From: Chamaea fasciata | Lineage: Eukaryota; Chordata; Aves; Passeriformes; Sylviidae | Reading direction: 5' to 3' | DNA: 64,000 bases | Assembly: GCA_029207755.1 (NCBI GenBank) | Contig: JARCOQ010000006.1 | Location: 4,380,846 to 4,444,845 of the forward strand | Translations under genes and position numbers: made by a program | The notes under the pieces: model-generated | What the model saw: the letters and a program-made list of their open reading frames with translations, nothing else | Database searches by the model: none | What the model was told of the DNA's origin: nothing | Shown here: positions 49,801 through 59,185 of the stretch, one piece after another | Position numbering within the stretch: position 1 is the stretch's first letter | How the letters are laid out: each line of letters starts with the position of its first letter

Positions 49801-50200
49801 AATGATAAAGTACAGGTATTTTAAAGCAGGAACTTTACTTTCTTCACAGCAAAAGCAGAATCTTAAGAGTGTAGAATATAACTTTGGACAAGTAAAAAAT
49901 AATAAAAAAATATTCCCTCAACTTTCACACAGATTTTTTTTTCATTGTCCTAAATAATATTTATAGTATTAGATGAAATAGCAAATATGCCAGGGACCTG
50001 TACCATAAACAAATGCTTTACCCTATTCTGTCACACCGGGTCTTTGTGCAATAAAATTCTATAAAATTCAGTGTATTTTCAGAAACAGCTAACAGACTCT
50101 TTTGAGTTTATTACACTTCATAGTTTGGACAATTCTTAGAATTAATTACTAGAATAATAAAGGTGACAAAGTAACGACTTTCCACCTCAAAAAACTTCAT
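46871..50200. other. Non-coding intergenic DNA
   Basis: No recognised gene. One basic 89-codon open frame at 49122-49391 begins at a TTG directly after a stop. It has no signal peptide or domain I can name and is treated as a finding only. Confidence 0.5.
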
Positions 50201-50204
50201 TGAA

Positions 50205-50460
50205 TCACAGGATAATTCATGTTAGGAGGAATCCCAGGTAGTCTTCAGCACTCACTCTGTACTTCCAACGTTTGATTACCCTTACAGAAAAATAGCTTTC
50301 CCTGCAATTGATCGCAACTTAAGTTGTTTGAATTTGCACCCACTGTCTTTATGAAAGGCTGAAATATTCTATCACGTACCAGGAGCCTTTACCATGAGGC
50401 TCCTGATCCATCACCAGGGTGACTGACAGTCTCAACTTTGATGTTCACCATCTTTTCCTT
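50205..50460 (-). mobile_element. Probable diverged CR1 3' fragment
   Basis: TGAATCACAGGATAATTCAT followed by TTAGGAGGAATCCCAGG resembles the reverse complement of the CR1 tail. A later stretch resembles the CR1 segment preceding it. Divergence is high. Confidence 0.5.
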
Positions 50461-50900
50461 TCATCATGTTCCCATCCCTGTTAATTCTTCCACGCGAATT
50501 ATTCATTGCTGTTCAAATAATAACCAAACGTAACCTGGGACTTATTTTTGTACTGGTTTAAGGCTCTTCCCTCCCACTTGTTTCCATCAGAATGGTAACA
50601 TGGACAAAACTAAACCAATCCAAAATGCTCTTTCTCTCAGTCCAGCTTACCATAACCTATGAGAAATACTACACCAGTGTTACTCCCTGACAGTGTTCTT
50701 GATTAACAAGTTCTGTCTCTATGCTGCCAATAAAAAGTTCTCCGCCACAGGGGCAGCAGTTTATTCAGTGTCAAGCAGCTGGTTTTGCCCTCATCAACTC
50801 ATCTTGAGAGTATAAACACTGGCTGGTGATACGGATTTTGACGACCGAAGATTTTGGTCTCTTCGAGGTCTCTGCTAAGGAAGTTCCTCTTCTACACCTG
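50461..50900. other. Upstream flank of the TNIP2 CpG island
   Basis: Ordinary AT-rich DNA with no recognised element. CpG density begins to rise near 50900. Confidence 0.5.
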
Positions 50901-51091
50901 CACAGGTACGCGGCTTGTGAGGAGGGACGCGCCGCTCTGCCTGGCTCCGGAGCCATCCGCTCGCCACCGATGCAGCCACAACGCCAGCAGAGGATTCCTG
51001 GGCGTTTCTTCTCCCGCTGCCGCCGCCGGGGCTGGGGCCGCTCGGGCAGGTGGAGCGGGGAGAGCGGAGAGCCCGGGGGTCGCCACCGGCG

Positions 51092-51101
51092 GGGAAATTC
51101 C
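51092..51101 (+). promoter_or_regulatory. NF-kB consensus site 1
   Basis: GGGAAATTCC, within the longer palindrome GGGGAAATTCCC (51091-51102), fully matches GGGRNWYYCC. It lies about 590 bp upstream of the preferred TNIP2 start codon. Confidence 0.6.
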
Positions 51102-51112
51102 CGCCCCGAGCC

Positions 51113-51122
51113 GGGAATTCCC
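51113..51122 (+). promoter_or_regulatory. NF-kB consensus site 2
   Basis: GGGAATTCCC is a perfect palindromic kB match. It begins 21 bp after the start of site 1, so both sites fall on the same face of the helix. Confidence 0.6.
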
Positions 51123-51270
51123 GCAGCGGCGCCGGGAGGACGCGGCGCTCCGGGGCTTTCGCAACGCGGGGCCGGCGCCGCCCGCCGGCCCCCGGAGGGA
51201 CCCTCGCTCGGCCGGGACCCTCCTCCCCGTCCCTCGCCGCCCCTCCTGCCCGCATTCCCCTCGCTCGGCC

Positions 51271-51280
51271 GGGACTTCCC
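51271..51280 (+). promoter_or_regulatory. NF-kB consensus site 3
   Basis: GGGACTTCCC fully matches GGGRNWYYCC and is close to the classical immunoglobulin kappa site. Confidence 0.5.
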
Positions 51281-51371
51281 CCGTGCCCACGGAGCCTCCC
51301 GCTCGCCCCGCTCCCTCGCCCCCGGGTTTCTCCCCCCGCCCCCGGTGCCGCTTCTCCCGCTCGCCCCTGCC

Positions 51372-51381
51372 GGGGTTCCCC
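51372..51381 (+). promoter_or_regulatory. NF-kB consensus site 4
   Basis: GGGGTTCCCC fully matches GGGRNWYYCC. It is about 300 bp upstream of the preferred start codon, so closest to the likely transcription start. Confidence 0.45.
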
Positions 51382-51682
51382 GGGCAGCGCTGCCCGCGGG
51401 GCCGCATCCCGCTCTGCCCGCGGCGGAAAGAGCTCTCTGCAAACCCGGGGTCCGCCCCCCGAGGGCGGAGCGCCGCCCGGCCCGGCCCCAGCCGTAGAAA
51501 AAAAAAAAGCACCAGCACAGGCGGGTCCTGCGAGCTCTTAAAGGCAGCGGCTGCCTCCTCCCCCGGCGGGGAAGGCGGAAGAGCGAAGCCGCTGTCTTGG
51601 TTCTGCTCCTCTCCGGGGTTTTATGCACCTGTCCGGACTCCTGCTCGCCCTGGAGAAGGAAGAGAAGGGAGCTGCCCCCGCC

Positions 51683-52072
51683 ATGTGCTCGGTGAGCGAG
51701 GCTGGCAGCACAGACCCCTTGGTGACACGCTTCAGGCAGGTGGAGGAGACGCTGGAGAAGCTGCACCGGGAAAACAAGAGCTTGAAGAATAAAGTGCCTC
51801 GATACAACGCGCTCTGCACCTTGTACCACGAGTCCGCGCAGCAGCTGAAGCACCTGCAGCTGCAGCTGGCGGCCAAGGAGGCGACGATCCGGGAGCTGCG
51901 GGGCAGCCTGGCCCGGCAGCGGCAGCTCCCGGCGCCGGGCGGGGATGCGGCGGCGGGCGCGGAGCCGGCGCGCTCGCTGGTGGAGAGCCTGCTGGAGCAG
52001 CTGGGGCAGGCCCGCGACCAGCTGAGGGACAGCGAGCGGCTCTCGGCGCAGAGAGTGGAGGCGCTGAGCCAG
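51683..52072 (+). CDS. TNIP2: TNIP2 coding exon 1
   Basis: Encodes residues 1-130, very GC-rich. It contains the ALCTLYHES block shared with mammalian TNIP2 and the [10 protein letters not shown] helix. It ends at CAG|GTAAAG. The segment before ALCTLYHE (about 42 residues, charged and helical) is not in the human protein as I remember it. Confidence 0.92.
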
Positions 52073-55000
52073 GTAAAGCCGCGGGTGCGCAGGGAGGGCG
52101 CAGCATCGCCGCCCCTTTCCGCGCTGCTCCCTCAAGAGCGAGGCACTTTGAGCGCGGCGGCGGCGGTGCGGGAGTTCTGTCCCCGGAGCTGGGAACAGCT
52201 TGGGGGGCGCAGGAACCGGCGCTGACAGCGGGGCGGCCCCGGAGCTGCGAGGGTTTGAGCCCCTTCGAGCGATGCCCGCTCCATCCCCGGGCGCCCAAAG
52301 CAGGTCTCGCCTTTGGGTCTAAAGGTAGCGCCCCTTGCGTTCAGTTCAAAAAGGCAAACCGTAAAGTCCTAAAGAAAAAACTTAGCACGGCACTATAGAT
52401 CTTCATGCAACTATTTTCACAAGGAGAAAGAAAAACAGTAAAAGAACTCCTTGAATGTATCAGATGCAACAATTTTGTTCTCAAAGATAATCAGCTAATG
52501 CCACAGATTTTTCTATTAAAGAGTTTTGGTTAAAGTGCTCTTAAAAATGGATTTTTCTATTGACAGTGAGGTAGCACCTTCACATATAAGAAGTAACTGA
52601 CAAGTCTGGATTATGTAGAGATAGATTTAGGGAAATCAGTATCTCTCTTTACAGAAAAAAACCTGAAAACTGCATCCTTCCCCATCGAGCACAAGTGCTG
52701 TTTTGCTTACTGTCATTAAGACTTTCCCAGGTTCAGTCTGAAATGCTCAAAGATTTTTTAAGCATTTATTTCTAGATGAAGCTGCATGAAGTAATTTCCA
52801 AATTGAGCAGCAGTACTTAAAACTGAAACAAGTGTTTTTGTCATAAGTAATCTCTTGACCTAATGCTTACACAAAACATTTTCCAAATATGACACTCACC
52901 TAAAATACATTTTAAAAAGTTCATGTTTGGAAATTTGTTAGATAATCTCACTGACACTTTGCAGACAGATGGCAGCCTGTGGTATCTGAACATATTTGAA
53001 GAGCTGATGCTGAATATCTTTAAAGGGGAAGTTTAGCATTCAGCATGACACTAAAGAGTTTAAATTTCAGTAATAAGAACAAGTGCTGTTTATGTATGTC
53101 AGATGTTAATATTTATTTCTGGAAAGAATTAAATGCTATGCCCAATCAGAACGCTGAATTTGGCACTAAATAATAACCAAATTAAAAAAAAGGACATTTT
53201 TGTGAAGCCAGAGGCCAGTGTGCTGGCAAAGAGTGATCCCAGTGATTTGCAGCTGTATTGGCACTCCTGAGAACTGGAACGATAGAGCTGAGGTTGAAGC
53301 TGTCTCATGGTCTGCACTGGCATCCAGAGATCCTCGATTCTGGAGGAGCAGTGCTGCAGAGGTTTCTGGTACCAGCATCTCATCTGCTACTTCTTGAGGG
53401 TGTGTAAAAAACCAACTTGTTTGTTTACAAAGTCAGGACCGGTGCCTCTCAGGTGCATGGAATTACAGGTGGTTTGCACCAGTCATCAAGCAAACCTCTT
53501 CCTTTTCAAACCCCTGCAGAGGTGTTAATGTGGTGTGGATGATGCCACAGAGCTTCCAGTAGGACAAGGAGATGCAGAAACAAGGTTCACAGTTGTTTCC
53601 CAGGCCTGTGTCAGACCCCCTCACGTACCTGGGAGTCAGCTGTGGTCAAACTAGAGCCACTGCTGCCACAGGGATTTTATTTTCTGCTTGTTTGTCCTTA
53701 CCTTACCATCCCCATCCTTTCCTAGGTGGGAAAGTTGCTCTGTGTGCTACCTCTGCTTTGTCCTTGTGACAGTGCCAGGCAGTGAATACACTCCACTGGA
53801 TTTGATGACTTTACAGTTCCATTTTTTCTTTTGAGGAAAATCTCTATTATCCGGTAGTTTAGTGTGCAGGACCTGTAAGTATTTTTCAGTCTCCACAATT
53901 ATTCATCTTAAATGACTTTGTTTCTTGTTACTGTTGCTGCTGTACAGTCATAAAATCTTCCTGAATTTTTGCTGCTTGTTCCTCCATTCTACTGATTAGA
54001 AAGTGCTTGCATGGCTGCCTGAGCAGTTCTTGTTTGGTTGATCCAACAGTTCCAAGGTCTTGTGATCGTACAGAAATAAAAATGGATTTAGGCTACTTTT
54101 TAAGTACTTTGCAAGGAGTACAGGAGCAGTAAGGAATTACTGCAATATTGAAGGCAGTCTTAGGTACATTTTGGCTTTTGAGTTTATTTTGCTTTTAAAT
54201 AACCTCCCCTCCCCCCTCTGTTTAGGAAGTGCAGAAGTTGACTCAGCAGCTAGAGGAGAAAAATGGAGAGATACAGCAGATGATAAATCAGCCTCCATAT
54301 GAAAAGGAGAAAGAAATCTTACGACTGCAGAAGACCTTGGCAGAGAAGGAGAAGGCTCAGGCCACCAGTGATGTTCTGTGCCGTTCACTCACTGATGAAA
54401 CTCACCAACTTCAACGCAAATTAGCATCCACAGCAGAAATGTGTCAACATCTGGCAAAATGTCTAGAAGAGAAGCAAAGAAAAGAGAAGGGGAATTCAGA
54501 TGACCAGATACCTACAGAAAGATCTAATCAGGTACTCTTACAGCAACTATGTGTGTCTTTGAAGTCTTATTAGCTCCTGAGATGTTAATTACAATATGAT
54601 AGCTGTAACTGGGGAATGGTGAGAAACAGCCCTTTAAATAATTTCATGTAGGGTGTTAAGACTGCCATGGCAATGGTAAATAATTCAGCATATCTGAAAT
54701 TTAGGATGGAAGAAGCTGTCTACCACTTCAACTTTGGCCATCTCATCATCACAGGCTTTTTTTTGGAGAGGAGAAGAACTTGAGAGGTTTCATCCAGCCT
54801 CAGCAATTCCATGATTACAGTTCTTCCCTCAATACACAGGAGACAGCACCTACCTTATACCACCCAGGCTGCTGTGCAGCACTAGATGGTGCTGTGATTT
54901 TGAAGCTGATCTCTCCTGATTACTTGTTTAAGTATCAAAATCACAAAACAAAGCAGAGATATTTCAAAGTAGTATTTATATTAAGAATTCTGTTACACGT

Positions 55001-58000
55001 GGTCTTCTTGGGTCAGGATTTGGCTTTGCATACGTAGTACAGACCTACAGAAAGTTGGTTAGGGGAATATGAGTCAAGGTGTCTTGCCTTCTTTCTTTTT
55101 CTCTGGGATTCCCCCTGGCCTCTGAGTGCAGGGCAGTGCTTCTCTTCAGGAGGGATGTTTAAAAAAAAAGCTTCATAATAGGACAGTGTCAGAAATGCTG
55201 CTGCAGGGCACAAAGAAACACCTGGACTTTGGTGTACTTTGCTAATGGCTGTTGAGGCTTCAGTTAAAGTCCTCAGCATGGGGTAAAGGTAGGTCATCAT
55301 TCTGTTGTTCCAGAAGTCCTGATGGCTGAGAGTCATTAGGTAATTCATTAAAACACCATAAGGAAATAACATTAGCAGTGCTGCCTCTAGTAACAGATCA
55401 GAGCATTGAGTAGGGTGCTACAGACAGTTCTCACGAAAAAGAAGAATTCTGACTCTTACTGCTACACCGTGATAATACTGTTTTTCACATGACCACTCAT
55501 CTGTGCTGTTGTGATGAACTCTATTCATACTCACCCCTGCTTTCCCAAATATCCCAGAAGTATTTCCAAAGAAAACTTACATTAAAGTTACTTGTAAGAA
55601 ATAGAGGTTGAGTAGATAGAAGAAAAAAGGACTTTTTAAGGGACTTGAAGTGTTTGGCATTATCATATTTTACAAGTAATTGATAGACAGGAAACTTGAT
55701 TGACTTTGATATATGCAATAAGCAGCTAACCTTGTACAGTGGGGACTTCCCTCTTGAAGAGGAGAAATTTCAGATGCCATTACTAGCTGATTCTAGGGAA
55801 TTTTGCACAAAAGTGTTCTATATTACTCATGTACACCGGGGTTTTTTTAAGCAGATGTCACAACTGTAAAAAAAAGGTATCATTTTAGTCAATTATTTAG
55901 CAAGCAGGGTTTTTTCCCCTCAGTAATTTCTTCCTAGTACTGGCCAAAATTGACAGTAATAACAAAGCAAGATGAAGGCATATCTGTGCCTTTGTCATGC
56001 ATTCTCTCACTCCAGACAAGTAGTTTTGCAAGGAGTTTGTGCAAACTCGAACTCTGTTTTCATGAGGTCTGTTTGATAGCAGTACCAAGGTCATAAAAAC
56101 GTAGATATATGTCATTACACAGTACTTAAAAAAAAAAAAAAAAGATTACTTCCAGTAAACAGCACAACCAAACAGCATCTGAGATTTTTGTGTTAAAGTA
56201 ACACCTAACTTTATCTGAAAATTACAGCTTTTAGACAATGAAACTTCACTTCAGGCTCTTATCTGCAACCTACGAGATGAAAACAGGATGTTAAAACAAA
56301 AAGTAGCTCACGTGAGTACTTTCATTTTGTTACAGATTTGTTGAGTATTTTGTATTAGAGTAAATTTGGAATAGATAAGGTCTGGTTAATCTAATTACAT
56401 GGCAGTTTAAAGCAAGACAGTTTTTCTTAGTCCTTTCAACATGGCACATAGTTTTTGTTCCCTTAGCAGAGAGCAATTTATTGTATAATTTTTAACATAC
56501 TGGGTTTTTGTTGTTAAAAATACAGCGTGGAAGAAACTTTTCATGTTCCTTCCATGGATCAGTATTCCACCCCAGAAGAACAGCACTGTGCCCAGGGTGA
56601 ACACCAACCCCTCCCTTTCCGCATTATTTATTATTCCACATTATTTAATACTTCCCTTACCACATTATTCAATACTGTCCCTTTGGATTGGGAGATGGGA
56701 AAGCTGCTCATGAAGAGTCTGCACAATCATCTCCTGCTCTCCTGTACAGTGACTTACCCACCTTCAGGGGGTGAGTCAGCGTGTTACATTATCCCCTAGA
56801 GAATTTTGGTCCTGCACATATAGACAGCCCATGAAAGCTTGGAAGTTTGTGTCTTCCTGTTCTTCATGCCTCTCCCGGATAAACTTTCAGGTGGAAGATT
56901 TGAATGCAAAATGGCAGAAGTACGACGCCAGCAGGGATGAGTACGTGAAGCGACTCCACTTGCAGCTGAAGGAGATGAAGTCACAGCTGGAGCAGCACCA
57001 CGGGGGAACTCCAGCACAAAGGAATTCTGACCTGATGCACAAGGAGATATTCCGGTTAAACAAGCTCCTGGAAGAAAAAATGAATGAGTGTGTAAAAACC
57101 AAGAGAGAACTAGAAGACATGAAGAAGGCCAGTGAAGGAGACAATGAGCGCATACAAATGCTGGAGCAACAGGTGATTAAGTTTATTTTTCCTAGAGATG
57201 GGAATTCTTTGTTTCTTCCCAGACCACTGAAGTCCAAGGGGGGGAAAATGGGATTTCTTTTTTGGACATTTGCCTGTCTGTGCACATTTGGCTATACAGT
57301 TACTTAACAACACAGATTTAAAGGGAACTCCCTACTTAAAGAACCCCATGCAGTTCTGCTGGCCTTAATACAGAATATTAAAGATCTGTAAAAGAAACAC
57401 AAACACCTTTGAAATACAGATATGATGGAGAAGATAATGCTGATATTCTGGGAATAAGCCAGAAAGGAATCATAGTCTCAGATTTTCAATCTAACTTGCC
57501 AATGCTCTAATTTATAAAATATTAACATATTAATTCTATTTCAGGTCCTGGTTTATAAAGACGATTTCACATCTGAGAGATCGGACAGAGAACGAGCACA
57601 GAGTAAAATACAAGAACTTCAGGCAGAAGTTGCATGTTTGCAACACCAGCTAGCAAGAAGACAGGTAAGAAAGCAGCATGCTCCTTTTATAATTTAAGCA
57701 TGTCAACAGGATTTGGAACTAAAATATACTTTAAAATATATTTTTAAAATATCTTAGTATTTCTAAAACAGTTTCAGCTCCGTGCAGCTATCAAAAACTT
57801 TGATTGTTTCATAGTCAGTTCTGGTGGAGATGCTTCCCAGTCCAGATATAATACCCCTTTCCAGTCCCTTTTTCTTCTACTTTTGGATCAACACAGGAAG
57901 GGTGGATTCATAGAAGGCAGAGGACAGCCATGACTCTTGGCATCTTTAAAGTAGCACACTGGCTGTATTCTGTGTTTTCTACAAATCCTCTTTACAACAA

Positions 58001-58433
58001 TATTAACACTGCAAAAACTGATTAGTAATTTATTTACAAGTCCTCAGATAAATATTTGAGTGGTGTTTCAGATAAAGGTGATAAAAATATCACCCGTTAA
58101 AGAATTTATTTTTATTGCATCTTTTTCAAGAGCTCTTCTTTCTCTTTCTAGGACTCAAGAGACACAAGCAGTCATTTCAGAGTTCACGCTGGTAACCAAA
58201 ATCATTTGTACGTTCAGACAAATGTTGAACATCTACGAGGCAACAGCCCAGGCCAGACAGGCACGAGAAGAACAAACTCACAGTCTGAACAAGCTTCTCC
58301 TCCTGGGGACAATGGAAACCTGGGATCTGAAGGCAGGGCACAGGGTGAACTCAGATGCCCTCACTGCATGAGGTTTTTCAGTGATGAACTCAGTGATGAA
58401 TTCCTCAAGCATGTTGCTGAATGTTGTCAGTGA
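51683..58433 (+). CDS. TNIP2: TNIP2 / ABIN-2, A20-binding inhibitor of NF-kB 2 (six coding exons, complete)
   Basis: Cytoplasmic coiled-coil adaptor. The family binds A20, the TPL2/p105 complex and poly-ubiquitin, and restrains NF-kB signalling. Coding exons: 51683-52072, 54226-54531, 56228-56311, 56891-57172, 57545-57664 and 58152-58433, all with GT-AG introns in phase 0, giving 487 residues. Heptad-rich coiled coil runs through most of it. Recognisable blocks are SDVLCRSL (178-185), [13 protein letters not shown] (202-214), [19 protein letters not shown] (AHD1-type, 250-268), the UBAN/AHD2 motif YKDDF...ER.DRERAQ (358-373), and a C-terminal zinc finger with C463, C466, H481 and C485, ending in AECCQ. 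Residues match mammalian TNIP2 closely from exon 2 on. The start at 51683 has G at -3; an in-frame ATG at 51623 (T at -3) would add 20 residues. The N-terminus is longer than in human (about 429 residues, from memory). No break was seen. Confidence 0.96.
52073..54225 (+). other. TNIP2 intron 1
   Basis: GTAAAG donor. Acceptor with a C/T tract ending TTTAG before GAAGTG. Mostly AT-rich after the CpG island ends. No further exon or element recognised. Confidence 0.85.
54226..54531 (+). CDS. TNIP2: TNIP2 coding exon 2
   Basis: Encodes residues 131-232, starting [12 protein letters not shown]. It contains the most conserved N-terminal block, [19 protein letters not shown], and the MCQHLAKCL block. 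It ends CAG|GTACTC. Confidence 0.95.
54532..56227 (+). other. TNIP2 intron 2
   Basis: Contains a 16-base A-run at about 56128-56143. No recognisable repeat family or alternative exon. Acceptor AATTACAG before CTTTTAG. Confidence 0.85.
56228..56311 (+). CDS. TNIP2: TNIP2 coding exon 3
   Basis: A short 28-codon exon, residues 233-260, ending RMLKQKVAH; human has LKQKVTH at the same place. Donor CAC|GTGAGT. It encodes the beginning of ABIN homology domain 1. Confidence 0.93.
56312..56890 (+). other. TNIP2 intron 3
   Basis: Contains a small imperfect tandem repeat of CACATTATTTAATACT-like units at about 56618-56680. Acceptor CTTTCAG before GTGGAAG. Confidence 0.85.
56891..57172 (+). CDS. TNIP2: TNIP2 coding exon 4
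   Basis: Residues 261-354, starting [19 protein letters not shown], a hallmark of the family. It continues through a conserved [17 protein letters not shown] helix to QMLEQQ. Donor CAG|GTGATT is the weakest of the set, but the protein match fixes the junction. Confidence 0.95.
57173..57544 (+). other. TNIP2 intron 4
   Basis: Short intron of 372 bp with nothing notable. Acceptor TATTTCAG before GTCCTG. Confidence 0.85.
57545..57664 (+). CDS. TNIP2: TNIP2 coding exon 5 (UBAN)
   Basis: Residues 355-394. It encodes the core of the ubiquitin-binding UBAN/AHD2 motif, with YKDDF at 358-362 and DRERAQ at 368-373, followed by coiled coil. Donor CAG|GTAAGA. Confidence 0.95.
57665..58151 (+). other. 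TNIP2 intron 5
   Basis: 487 bp, no element recognised. Acceptor CTTTCTAG before GACTCA. Confidence 0.85.
58152..58433 (+). CDS. TNIP2: TNIP2 coding exon 6 (C-terminal zinc finger)
   Basis: Residues 395-487 and the TGA stop. A low-complexity, Ser/Gly/Gln-rich linker leads to [14 protein letters not shown] and HVAECCQ, the ubiquitin-binding C-x2-C...H-x3-C finger that ends mammalian TNIP2. The linker is poorly conserved, as expected. Confidence 0.95.
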   Translation, partial: DSRDTSSHFRVHAGNQNHLYVQTNVEHLRGNSPGQTGTRRTNSQSEQASPPGDNGNLGSEGRAQGELRCPHCMRFFSDELSDEFLKHVAECCQ

Positions 58434-59185
58434 CCACAGGATGTGAGGGGTGTAAGTCAATCACTACTTCTATAGACATAGAACTTGCTTTATACATATC
58501 TCCTACAGTCCTAAAACAGAGTAATTCAAATGGAGAGCTCTGGGGAATTAGGAGGATGAACAATATCTACCTCTTGCTTGATTTTGCCTTCTCTTGGACT
58601 GTGTGAAAGGCTTCAAGAGAAAGCAAAGTGTTTTTCTGAAGAATTATTTTTGACAGCTACAAGGAAGGCAAGTGTAATGGAGATTCTACTACAAACTAAA
58701 CTGAAACCTACGGTGGTAGTTTAGTTTCAGAGTGCAGCTTGACTTCATTTGGGTCTAATTCTCTACCACAGTCTGATGGCTTGTGAAAAAAATTACTGAA
58801 CTTGAAATTTTCCTCCTCTTCCAAAAAACGTAGGCTGAAGAGCAGGAAGGAAGTTTTGGGCAGAAGATAGGAAAAATCTTATTGCGCTTTATCTGGATTA
58901 AAAGCGAAAGTATTTTCTTGACTCTTGAGGCTGAACTTTCAAACATCTCATCTGAAAATCCTTCCGTTTAACTGAAATCAGAAGAAGTGAAGAAAACATA
59001 AAAGGGCTGGTTATTGACTAAAACTAGCCTGCCTTTTTTGCACAGAAACAAGGTACAGGGATATTTATATTGTCTGTGCCATAAGTATCTATCTTACAGA
59101 TTTGTAAACATGTATTTGTGTAATTATTGATCGTATTCCTATTTGACCTAAGGATTATTTTTATAATAAAAGCGATCGTGACTTT
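58434..59185 (+). other. TNIP2: TNIP2 3' untranslated region
   Basis: From the stop codon to about 15-20 bp past the first AATAAA. AT-rich. The cleavage point is estimated from the signal position. Confidence 0.7.
59165..59170 (+). terminator. Polyadenylation signal AATAAA for TNIP2
   Basis: First canonical AATAAA downstream of the stop codon, 731 bp beyond it, followed by T/G-containing sequence. Later signals could give longer transcripts. Confidence 0.7.

Larger units (their letters stand above)
50905..52260 (+). promoter_or_regulatory. TNIP2: CpG-island promoter of TNIP2
   Basis: Very GC- and CpG-rich DNA spans the region upstream of, and including, TNIP2 coding exon 1, and ends early in intron 1. 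There is no convincing TATA box, as expected for a CpG-island promoter with dispersed starts. Transcription probably begins within a few hundred bases upstream of 51623. Long open frames on both strands here are a by-product of low stop-codon frequency in GC-rich DNA. Four NF-kB consensus sites lie between 51092 and 51381. Confidence 0.85.

Noticed and set aside
50771..52135. 454-codon open frame on the minus strand across the TNIP2 CpG island
   Set aside because: It lies antisense to TNIP2 exon 1 in very GC-rich DNA where stop codons are rare. It is Arg/Gly/Pro/Ala-rich with no domain, so it is a shadow.
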